From the NCBI GenBank assembly GCA_017999195.1, contig JAGOBP010000236.1:1-6611 (forward strand): DNA of 6,611 nt, read 5' to 3'. This stretch comes from Thermoflexales bacterium. GTDB lineage: Bacteria; Chloroflexota; Anaerolineae; Fen-1058. Below the pieces are notes generated by a model that ran no database searches, was not told the DNA's origin, and saw only the letters and a program-made list of their open reading frames with translations. Shown here one piece after another: positions 1 to 5,926 of this stretch. Positions within the stretch are counted from its first letter, which is position 1; each line of letters opens with the position of its first letter. The position numbers and the translations under genes were made by a program.

Positions 1-1
1 C

Positions 2-1261
2 GTCACGCCGATGCCGCGCGAGACGCTGGAGCAATTTCCCGCGCTCGATTTTGTGCTGCGCGGCGAGCCGGAACTGACCCTGCGCGAACTGCTCGATACG
101 ATCATGACCGTCAACGGCGAGTGGCACGTGGCCGATGGCAAACTCGTCCGCGCCGATGGGAAAGTCACCGACGAAGATGGCCATCTGGCCTTCATGATGA
201 AAGACGCCGATTCGATGTGGGAACCCGCGTGGGCCGTCACGCCCGCCGACGAACCCATGGCCGACGAGCGGATGCGGATCACCCCCACACACCTGGCCAG
301 CATTCGCGGCGTGGCGTGGCGGCAAGGGCCGGAAGTGCGCGTCAACTGGGATCGTCCCTTCATTCGCAACCTTGATGATCTGCCTATCCCGGCGCATCAT
401 TTGTTGCCCTTCGACAAATATCGCATCCCGATGATCAAAGGCCCGTACACGTTCATCGTGTCCAGTCGCGGCTGCACGGCGGGCTGCAAATATTGCATCA
501 AGCACGTCAGTTATCAATTCTCCATTCGCGTGCGCACGCCCGAAAACATCATGAAAGAACTGCGTGTGCTGAAGGAACTGGGCATCAAACACGTCAACAT
601 GTACGCCGACTTGTTCACCGTCAATCGCGAACAAGTGATGGGCCTGTGCAAGTTATTAATCGAAGAGAAACTCGGCCTGACCTGGACCTGCAACAGCCGC
701 GTCGATTACGTCGATGAGGAAATGCTGCAACTGATGGGCAAGTCCGGTTGCATCTACATCGCGTGGGGCATCGAGTCTTCCAGCGAACAGATTCTCAAGA
801 AGGCGGCCAAAGGCTATCGGTTGGAGCAGGCGCCGCGCGCGCTCAAGTGGGCACACGCCGCTGGCATCAAGAATTGGGGCTACTTCATCATCGGCCTGCC
901 CGGCGAAACCGAAGAGACCATCAAGGCCACCATCAAGTTTGCGAAAGCGCTGCCGCTGGACATCGCGTTGTTCCACGTCGCTGCGCCGTATCCGGGCACG
1001 CCCTTCTTCTTCGAAGTGCTGGAAAACAACTGGTTCCGCGCCGGCACGCAGTGGGAGCAAGTGGATATGGACAAGTCCACGGTGTTGGACTATCCGGGCC
1101 TGAAGGCCGAAGAACTGGAGAAGTGGCAGAAGCGCGCCTTCCGCGAATGGGCCTTCCGCCCCGGCCCGATCTGGACCTACCTCAAAGGCATGGCCGATCC
1201 GCATTCGTGGAAGTCGGCGCTGGAAATTGGCCTGTCGACGTTGGGCTGGGTGCGAAGTTAG
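2..1261 (+). CDS. B12-binding-domain radical SAM protein, 5' end missing
   Basis: The frame is open to the left edge and reads VTPMPRETLEQFP, which matches the end of a cobalamin-binding domain (usual form GGPHVT..PEETL). The true start therefore lies outside the window, and the ATG at 11 is probably internal. Counting from that Met, residues 12-30 (DFVLRGEPELTLRELL) close the B12 domain. Residues 115-136 hold the linker with RPFIRNLDDLPIPAHHLLPFD. The radical SAM cluster motif CTAGCKYC has Cys155, Cys159 and Cys162, which bind the [4Fe-4S] cluster that cleaves S-adenosylmethionine. Further core motifs are WGIESSSE, FIIGLPGETEETI and APYPGTPFF. Family knowledge: these cytosolic enzymes often methylate or rearrange carbon centres in lipids, cofactors or natural products (BchE-like and methylase-like groups). 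The substrate here is unknown. Residues about 37-94 look like an extra segment. The next gene begins 118 bases downstream. The family call is firm; any specific reaction is not. Confidence 0.9.
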   Translation, partial: VTPMPRETLEQFPALDFVLRGEPELTLRELLDTIMTVNGEWHVADGKLVRADGKVTDEDGHLAFMMKDADSMWEPAWAVTPADEPMADERMRITPTHLASIRGVAWRQGPEVRVNWDRPFIRNLDDLPIPAHHLLPFDKYRIPMIKGPYTFIVSSRGCTAGCKYCIKHVSYQFSIRVRTPENIMKELRVLKELGIKHVNMYADLFTVNREQVMGLCKLLIEEKLGLTWTCNSRVDYVDEEMLQLMGKSGCIYIAWGIESSSEQILKKAAKGYRLEQAPRALKWAHAAGIKNWGYFIIGLPGETEETIKATIKFAKALPLDIALFHVAAPYPGTPFFFEVLENNWFRAGTQWEQVDMDKSTVLDYPGLKAEELEKWQKRAFREWAFRPGPIWTYLKGMADPHSWKSALEIGLSTLGWVRS

Positions 1262-1262
1262 T

Positions 1263-1327
1263 CCAATAGTGACGTAGTCCGATAGTGCGATAGTTAATCC
1301 GTTACCGATTACCGATCACTGATTACC
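1263..1327. repeat. degenerate short tandem repeats (octamers, then heptamers)
   Basis: Directly after the radical SAM stop come four adjacent 8-base units: CCAATAGT (1263-1270), GACGTAGT, CCGATAGT and GCGATAGT (ending 1294). After TAATCCGT there are 7-base units TACCGAT (1303-1309), TACCGAT and CACTGAT, then a partial TACC ending at 1327. No gene is visible here. They look like decayed slipped-strand repeats; no function can be assigned. Confidence 0.7.
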
Positions 1328-1331
1328 ATTG

Positions 1332-1368
1332 CCCAGGCCGTTGATGCGACGCCGATCAGCGGCCTGGG
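1332..1368 (+). promoter_or_regulatory. 14-bp hairpin just upstream of the ligase start
   Basis: The arm CCCAGGCCGTTGAT (1332-1345) pairs with ATCAGCGGCCTGGG (1355-1368), giving 13 Watson-Crick pairs and one G-U, around a 9-base loop. No T-run follows, so it is not a standard intrinsic terminator, although it could still end or stabilise the radical SAM transcript. It ends only 11 bases before the ATG at 1380, where no Shine-Dalgarno sequence is visible. It may therefore affect translation of that gene. The structure is seen; the role is inferred. Confidence 0.55.
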
Positions 1369-1379
1369 TTCACGAATAG

Positions 1380-2939
1380 ATGATGACACGCGCGACCCGT
1401 TTCACACTCGATTGGCAGATCATCCCTTTCGCATTATCGGCGGTGTTGGGGTTGCTGATCGCTTACAATCAGCCCACGGCGACGGCGCGCTTTGCGCTGA
1501 TCATGATCGGTGTGGCGATGTATCTGTTGTGCGCTAACGCGACTGATACGCCAACCCGATCAATCCTCCGCGCCCTGTTGATCACGCTACCCGCACTGAT
1601 TACGATCTATTTTGTGTTGACGAATGATTGGGCCAAATCGAGCAATAAGTTGCCATTGCTCAACGCCCTGCCCGCGTTGATTGGCAGCTTGCCGCAGTTC
1701 AATCCGAATGTGGTGGGCGGCTCACTCGCGATGCTGCTGCCCCTGCAATTCAAGGCATTGGAGCATCAGCCACGCGTGATAAAGTTTGGCCTGATCGCGC
1801 TGACCTTGATCGGCCTGGCATTCAGCCTGACGCGCGGCGCGTGGCTGGCTTTAGGCTTGATCGGCGGCTTGTGGTTCGCGTGGCGATTCTTGAATCAGCG
1901 AGTCAGCGAATCAGCGAATCAGCGCCGGATTCGATTGTTGTGGCTCACGGGCGTACTAATATTTGGCGCTGTGGCAGGCATAGTGCTATTAGGCACACCC
2001 TTGGGTGATCGGCTGTTGGGCCTGGGTGGTGATCGCACGCACATCTGGCGCAATAGCCTCGCGCTGGTCGGCGATTATCCATTCACCGGCTTTGGCCTGG
2101 GCAGTTTCGAGATGGCCTATTCCAGTTATGCGCTGTTGACGCATGTGGGCCACACGGTTCACGCACATAATCTGTGGTTAAACGTATGGCTTGAGCAGGG
2201 TGTATTCGGCTTCGTCGCGCTGATCGGGTTGGTCGTCAACGCCCTATGGGCGCGAACAGACTCATCGGGTTGGCGGCTGGCCGCTTTGGCTTCATTAGGC
2301 ATTATCCTGATCCATACGTTGTTTGATGATCCTTTTTATGGGTATGGCGGCCCGCTCATATCATTGCTGTTCATCCCGTTGGGCCTGCTCACGCGAAATC
2401 GAGCCGTTGGCCCGGCTCGCGCCGTATGGGCGCTAGCCTTGATCGGCGTGGTGATCACGCTCGTTTTACCGCAGGGCCGCGCCGCACTCGAAGCCAACCT
2501 GGGCGCGCTCGATCAAACTCGCGCAGAACTTTCGGTGTATCATTGGCCTGAAGTAGAGTTGCAAGATGTCTTGCGCGAAGCGGGCGGCGTCGAATTGGGA
2601 TCAGCCATCGGGCATTATCAGGCCGCGTTGGCGCTTGATGTTTCTTCGGCGGCGGCCAATCGACGCTTAGGCCAGATCGAACTGGCACGCAGTGAGATCG
2701 AATCGGCCTGCGATCATTTGCAGCAAGCCAATGCGGCGGCCGAGCAGCGGGCGACCCGTCAACTGCTGGGCGAATGCTACGCTTTGCGCGGCGAGGTCGA
2801 ACAGGCCGTGGAGTTGTGGCGCACCATCGATTTGAGCCAGGGCCAGTTGTATGCGCGTGAGTGGTGGTACGGCACGCATCTAGCCTCGCCTGATCAGGCG
2901 CAATCTTTGAAACAAGCCGCTGCATTTCTTCAGGAATAA
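1380..2939 (+). CDS. O-antigen ligase/polymerase family (Wzy_C) membrane protein with C-terminal TPR-like tail
   Basis: This 519-residue protein probably joins or polymerises lipid-linked glycan at the outer face of the cytoplasmic membrane. Hydrophobic segments lie near residues 15-29, 36-51, 62-80, 111-125, 134-150, 152-170, 185-205, 264-288, 298-314, 322-337 and 346-363. Family motifs are FNPNVVGGSLAMLLP (106-120), TRGAWLALG (151-159) and the long outer loop RTHIWRNSLALVGDYPFTGFGLGSF (219-243). That loop leads into HAHNLWLNVWLEQG (261-274), with the HxHN and E-x-G residues typical of Wzy_C. From about 404 to 485 it becomes soluble and Ala-rich helical, with TPR-like pairs (GHYQAALALD, GECYALRGEVEQAVELW). 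An in-frame TAG at 1377-1379 makes ATG 1380 (or 1383) the earliest start, with no clear ribosome site. Only three membrane segments precede the FNPN motif, which seems short for the family. An 8-bp tandem repeat lies at codons 172-182. Whether it is a ligase or a polymerase cannot be told from sequence. Confidence 0.85.
   Translation: MMTRATRFTLDWQIIPFALSAVLGLLIAYNQPTATARFALIMIGVAMYLLCANATDTPTRSILRALLITLPALITIYFVLTNDWAKSSNKLPLLNALPALIGSLPQFNPNVVGGSLAMLLPLQFKALEHQPRVIKFGLIALTLIGLAFSLTRGAWLALGLIGGLWFAWRFLNQRVSESANQRRIRLLWLTGVLIFGAVAGIVLLGTPLGDRLLGLGGDRTHIWRNSLALVGDYPFTGFGLGSFEMAYSSYALLTHVGHTVHAHNLWLNVWLEQGVFGFVALIGLVVNALWARTDSSGWRLAALASLGIILIHTLFDDPFYGYGGPLISLLFIPLGLLTRNRAVGPARAVWALALIGVVITLVLPQGRAALEANLGALDQTRAELSVYHWPEVELQDVLREAGGVELGSAIGHYQAALALDVSSAAANRRLGQIELARSEIESACDHLQQANAAAEQRATRQLLGECYALRGEVEQAVELWRTIDLSQGQLYAREWWYGTHLASPDQAQSLKQAAAFLQE
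1893..1924 (+). repeat. four-copy 8-bp tandem repeat (AATCAGCG) inside the ligase gene
   Basis: The units are AATCAGCG (1893-1900), AGTCAGCG (1901-1908), AATCAGCG (1909-1916) and AATCAGCG (1917-1924). They encode NQRVSESANQR in a short hydrophilic loop between two membrane segments. Eight is not a multiple of three, so slippage by one unit shifts the frame. Confidence 0.85.
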
Positions 2940-2987
2940 TGAGGCGGCTACTCACGCTAAAGCAAAACCCTATTCGGTTTGCGCTAA

Positions 2988-3107
2988 GCATCCTGAGCGG
3001 AGCGGCGGGCGTTCTTCGACTTCACTAAGTTCCGCTCACGCCGTACCCCAGCCGAAGGCTGGGCGGCGCGCTAGGCGGAATGCGCCCGCCGCGTAGTCGA
3101 AGGATGC
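2988..3107. repeat. 120-bp nested palindromic element (REP/MITE-like)
   Basis: Five arm pairs nest in order. GCATCCT (2988-2994) pairs with AGGATGC (3101-3107), and GCGGCGGGCG (3002-3011) with CGCCCGCCGC (3083-3092). TTCCGC (3030-3035) pairs with GCGGAA (3075-3080), and CGCCG (3039-3043) with CGGCG (3064-3068). CCCAGCC (3047-3053) pairs with GGCTGGG (3057-3063) around a GAA loop. That is 35 base pairs in all. The ends carry CCTGAGCG and GTCGAAGG, a pairing I recall from interspersed palindromic repeats in many bacterial genomes. Additional inverted pairs are GAGCGGA (2995-3001) with TCCGCTC (3031-3037), and CTTCGAC (3014-3020) with GTCGAAG (3096-3102). No target-site duplication and no transposase are visible. 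It probably reads as a non-coding element that could also slow or end transcription after the ligase gene. Confidence 0.75.
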
Positions 3108-3132
3108 GGCTCAAATCTTTGCGTGAGAACTT

Positions 3133-3137
3133 AAGGA
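3133..3137 (+). promoter_or_regulatory. ribosome binding site AAGGA fixing the start of the propeller gene
   Basis: AAGGA lies 8 bases before ATG 3146, an ideal spacing. It selects this start over the in-frame ATG at 3080, which lies inside the palindromic element. Confidence 0.8.
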
Positions 3138-3145
3138 CACGAGTT

Positions 3146-5806
3146 ATGAAGGTCCATCTTAAATTCATCGGCTGGCTGTTGGCAATCATTGGCCTGCTGA
3201 CCGTGGCGGCTCAGACGTTTGCACAAGCCGACGACGGACTGTGGGCGACCCCGGCCAACATCTCGCGCTCGGGTGCGGCCTCGCGTCCGGCCATGGCCGT
3301 CGATGCCAACGGCACGCGGCACGCCGTCTGGTGGGATGAAACCGTGGGCCAGTTGTACGCCCGCACCACCATCACGGCCACCACCTGGACTGCGCCCGTG
3401 CGTCTGCCCAATGTCTTTGGCCGCCGCGAAGTGGATAGCACCACCAATCGCGAAACACTCGCGCCGCCACGTGTGGTGCGTTTGCTCACCGATGGCGACA
3501 CGACGGTGCATCTCTTCTGGTACGACAACAACTCACGGCTGCTGGGCATCCGCAACACTACTGGCCCGTGGAGCGATTCGACGGTGCTGGCCGAGGCAGC
3601 CGTGGCGTTTGAAGTCGCGCCGGATGGCAACGGCCTGCACTTGGCCTACATCCGCCCGACCGATTCAGCCACTGCCCCGGCGGGCGTGTATCATCGAACG
3701 ACGACGGCCACTGGCTGGGGGCCGGCCGTACTCATCGCAGGCTCAGCTTATTTCCGGGGCTTGCAAGCCGACACCGCGCATGTCAGCGTGGCCGGTGATC
3801 AGGCCGATCACGCGCTGGTCACGTGGGACGATCCGCGTCTGGGCCAGAGTTTTCTAGCGCGTTCATCTGATGGCGGTGACACCTGGAGCGAACCACAAGC
3901 CATCGCCGGGACGCAGGGCAATCGCGTGCAACGGGCGCGTGTGGCCTTAACGCCCAATGGCGCATTTCTGTTGCAATGGCAGGACACCGGCTTTGGCACG
4001 TGCGGCTTCGTCCAACAACTTTCGACCGATGGCGGCGAAACGTGGAGCGACCCGCAACTGGTGTTGAGCAGCCTCAGCCGGTGCAGCGCCGATTGGTCGT
4101 ACCAACCCGACGGCCAGCAGCGCTTGTGGCTCATCAGCCGCGCCTCGGCCGCGCAGTTGGCCGCGGGCACATCCTCAGTCACCGTCGCCGCGTGGGATGG
4201 TCAAAGTTGGTCGCCGCCGCGCGATGTGTCGCTGACGTTTTTCGATGCGACCTCGCAGCGCTCGGTCGCGTTGAATTGCCTGGACGTGGCCGTGTCCGGT
4301 CAGACGCTGGGTGTCATCGGATGTGATACGGGCCGCGATATTTGGGCTACCCGGAACAGCGCGGACTTGAGCAATCTGCTGCCCCAATTGGACATCAAAT
4401 GGACTCGGCCCGAAAGTCTGATGCCACGCACCGGCGCAGCCGCGCCCGCTGATCTGCCGGATGTCACCGCCGACAACGAAGGCAACTTCGTGGCGGTGTG
4501 GAGTCAGGTGGCCGACGATCAAACGACTTCAATCTACGCAGCGGTCGCGCGCGAGGGCCGCTGGGCGGCGGGGTCGCTGGTCACGGCCAGCAGTTCAACC
4601 GCGCTGACCAATGATCAACGCGCGCCCAAAGCCGAACAACCGGCCGTAAGCGTGGACACCAAACAACGCGCGCACGTCATGTGGGGCGGCGGGGTCGATG
4701 GCGAAATCTATCACGCGTGGGCGTATGTGCGCGACATCGGCAGCGGGCAAGGCTGGTCTGAAGCGACGACGGTTTCGCCGCCAGGCCGATTGGCGCGCTG
4801 GCCCGATCTGGTAATTCATCCGCAAAGCGATGATCTGTACGTCGTCTACGCGCTGCCCTTCAACGAAGGACGCGGCATCTACTTCACCCGATCGGCTGAT
4901 GGCGGCTCGACGTGGTCCGCGCCCACCGTGGTCGTTGATGCGGCCGCCGCGCAGTGGACCAGCGTCGACAAGCCGCGCCTGGCCTTTGATGCGCAGACCA
5001 ACACGCTGCACGCGACGTGGCTGCGCACTTCGCTGCCGGGTCAAGTGACCACGCAAGCCGTGTATTCTGCGCGCTCGACGGACGGCGGCCAGACGTGGAG
5101 CACCGCCGCAGAAGTGGCCAGCGGCACAGTCGATTGGCCGCGTCTGGCCGTGCCGCAAACGGGCCAGGTGTACCTGGTGTGGTCGCAGACCCAGTCGCAA
5201 GGCGGAGTGGATCAGCGCGCGGTGCTGGGCCAGTATTCGCTGGATGGCGGACAGCGTTGGTCGGAAGCCAAAGCCATTCGCGGCTTCGAACGCATCGACG
5301 GTCCGGCCAGCCTGACCAGTGATGGTGCGGGCACGTTGTATCTGGATGGCGTCAGCGCGGGCGCAGGCAATGAAAGTGTGTTGCTGCATGCCGAGGGCGA
5401 TGGGCAAACTTGGGGCGCGGTGGAAACAATCGGGTTGGGGCAGATCGCAAATGCGGGCAATGGCGCAACGACTGACCTATCGGCATCGACGAATCGTTTG
5501 AGTGCGGTCGTTCAACTGTGGACGTTGCAATCGAACGGGACAGGGCAATTTGCCATTGCTGCCACCGGCCTGCAACTCGCGGCCCGATCGACCGTGGCGC
5601 CCCTGCCGACCTTTACGCCGTTGCCAAGCCCCACGGCGCTCGCGGCGGCCACCCCGACACCGACTGCCACGCCGCGACCGTCCGCGCCGACGAACGTTAC
5701 CGCACCCAAGAGCGGGGGAATTCCGCCGCTGGCACTGGGCGGCGCGCTGGCCGCCATCATCGTGGTGGGCGCAGTATCTGTAACTATCTATTTGAGAAGG
5801 CGATAA
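3146..5806 (+). CDS. secreted, C-terminally anchored Asp-box (BNR/sialidase-fold) double beta-propeller protein
   Basis: From ATG 3146 the protein has 886 residues. A signal peptide follows the start: MKVHLK, a hydrophobic stretch at 7-22, and a likely cut after AQA at residue 28. Canonical Asp boxes (S-x-D-G-G-x-x-W) lie at 240-247, 293-300, 583-590, 644-651 and 698-705; a worn copy lies at 749-756. Twelve W-S-x-P-like blade motifs are visible, with Trp at 81, 142, 191, 247, 300, 355, 473, 537, 590, 651, 705 and 756. They alternate with P-x-V-x-D-x-x-G-x-x-H-x-x-W strands. A Thr/Pro/Ala linker (about 821-847) and a membrane helix (about 859-882) ending in RRR anchor the C-terminus, so the propellers should sit outside the cell. 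The only four cysteines are at 286, 313, 378 and 393. The Asp box is a fold marker found in sialidases and in many non-enzymatic proteins. I cannot identify a catalytic set, so glycan binding or hydrolysis is only a possibility. A longer form from ATG 3080 would put 22 Arg-rich residues before the signal peptide and is unlikely. Confidence 0.85.
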   Translation: MKVHLKFIGWLLAIIGLLTVAAQTFAQADDGLWATPANISRSGAASRPAMAVDANGTRHAVWWDETVGQLYARTTITATTWTAPVRLPNVFGRREVDSTTNRETLAPPRVVRLLTDGDTTVHLFWYDNNSRLLGIRNTTGPWSDSTVLAEAAVAFEVAPDGNGLHLAYIRPTDSATAPAGVYHRTTTATGWGPAVLIAGSAYFRGLQADTAHVSVAGDQADHALVTWDDPRLGQSFLARSSDGGDTWSEPQAIAGTQGNRVQRARVALTPNGAFLLQWQDTGFGTCGFVQQLSTDGGETWSDPQLVLSSLSRCSADWSYQPDGQQRLWLISRASAAQLAAGTSSVTVAAWDGQSWSPPRDVSLTFFDATSQRSVALNCLDVAVSGQTLGVIGCDTGRDIWATRNSADLSNLLPQLDIKWTRPESLMPRTGAAAPADLPDVTADNEGNFVAVWSQVADDQTTSIYAAVAREGRWAAGSLVTASSSTALTNDQRAPKAEQPAVSVDTKQRAHVMWGGGVDGEIYHAWAYVRDIGSGQGWSEATTVSPPGRLARWPDLVIHPQSDDLYVVYALPFNEGRGIYFTRSADGGSTWSAPTVVVDAAAAQWTSVDKPRLAFDAQTNTLHATWLRTSLPGQVTTQAVYSARSTDGGQTWSTAAEVASGTVDWPRLAVPQTGQVYLVWSQTQSQGGVDQRAVLGQYSLDGGQRWSEAKAIRGFERIDGPASLTSDGAGTLYLDGVSAGAGNESVLLHAEGDGQTWGAVETIGLGQIANAGNGATTDLSASTNRLSAVVQLWTLQSNGTGQFAIAATGLQLAARSTVAPLPTFTPLPSPTALAAATPTPTATPRPSAPTNVTAPKSGGIPPLALGGALAAIIVVGAVSVTIYLRRR

Positions 5807-5812
5807 ATTCAG

Positions 5813-5901
5813 CCTCACCCCCGCCCCCTCTCCTGAAATCGCAGGCTGCGCGCGAGCAAAGCCAAAGGCTGATTTCAGGAGAGGGGAGATGGGAACTGAG
5901 G
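5813..5901. repeat. palindromic element with a perfect 16-bp inverted repeat
   Basis: CCCCTCTCCTGAAATC (5825-5840) is perfectly complementary to GATTTCAGGAGAGGGG (5871-5886). The outer segments CCTCA (5813-5817) and TGAGG (5897-5901) extend the palindrome. The 30-base loop holds two small stems, GCT/AGC (5845-5847 with 5855-5857) and AGCC/GGCT (5860-5863 with 5867-5870), so a branched fold is possible. It begins 7 bases after the propeller gene's stop. With no T-run it is not a textbook terminator, though it may reduce read-through. The CCTCACCCCC...CCTCTCC style suggests an interspersed repeat family. Confidence 0.75.
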
Positions 5902-5926
5902 TTAGGATTTATAGAGGCGAAAACTT

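Noticed and set aside
656..1204. Reverse-strand open frame of 182 codons across the radical SAM gene
   Set aside because: It lies fully antisense to strongly conserved radical SAM motifs, matches no family I recognise, and is the expected shadow in GC-rich DNA.
1263..1327. CRISPR array
   Set aside because: The units are 7-8 bases and directly adjacent, with no spacers.
2962..2982. GCAAAACC/GGTTTGC hairpin after the ligase gene as an intrinsic terminator
   Set aside because: The stem is weak with a bulged A and no T-run follows. The flanking CGCTAA(A)GCA copies (2955-2964 and 2982-2990) are a short direct repeat of unclear meaning.
2939..3028. Small frame overlapping the ligase stop (TAATG), 29 codons, with AGGA close upstream
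   Set aside because: The spacing is too short for a good ribosome site, the frame runs into the palindromic element and the peptide has no recognisable feature.
4595..5407. Reverse-strand open frame of 270 codons across the propeller gene
   Set aside because: Its translation is rich in Arg, His and Ala with no domain pattern, while the + frame has Asp boxes throughout. It is a shadow frame.
3146..5806. Calling the propeller protein a true sialidase
   Set aside because: Asp boxes mark the fold only. I could not find a convincing arginine triad with the Tyr/Glu nucleophile pair.
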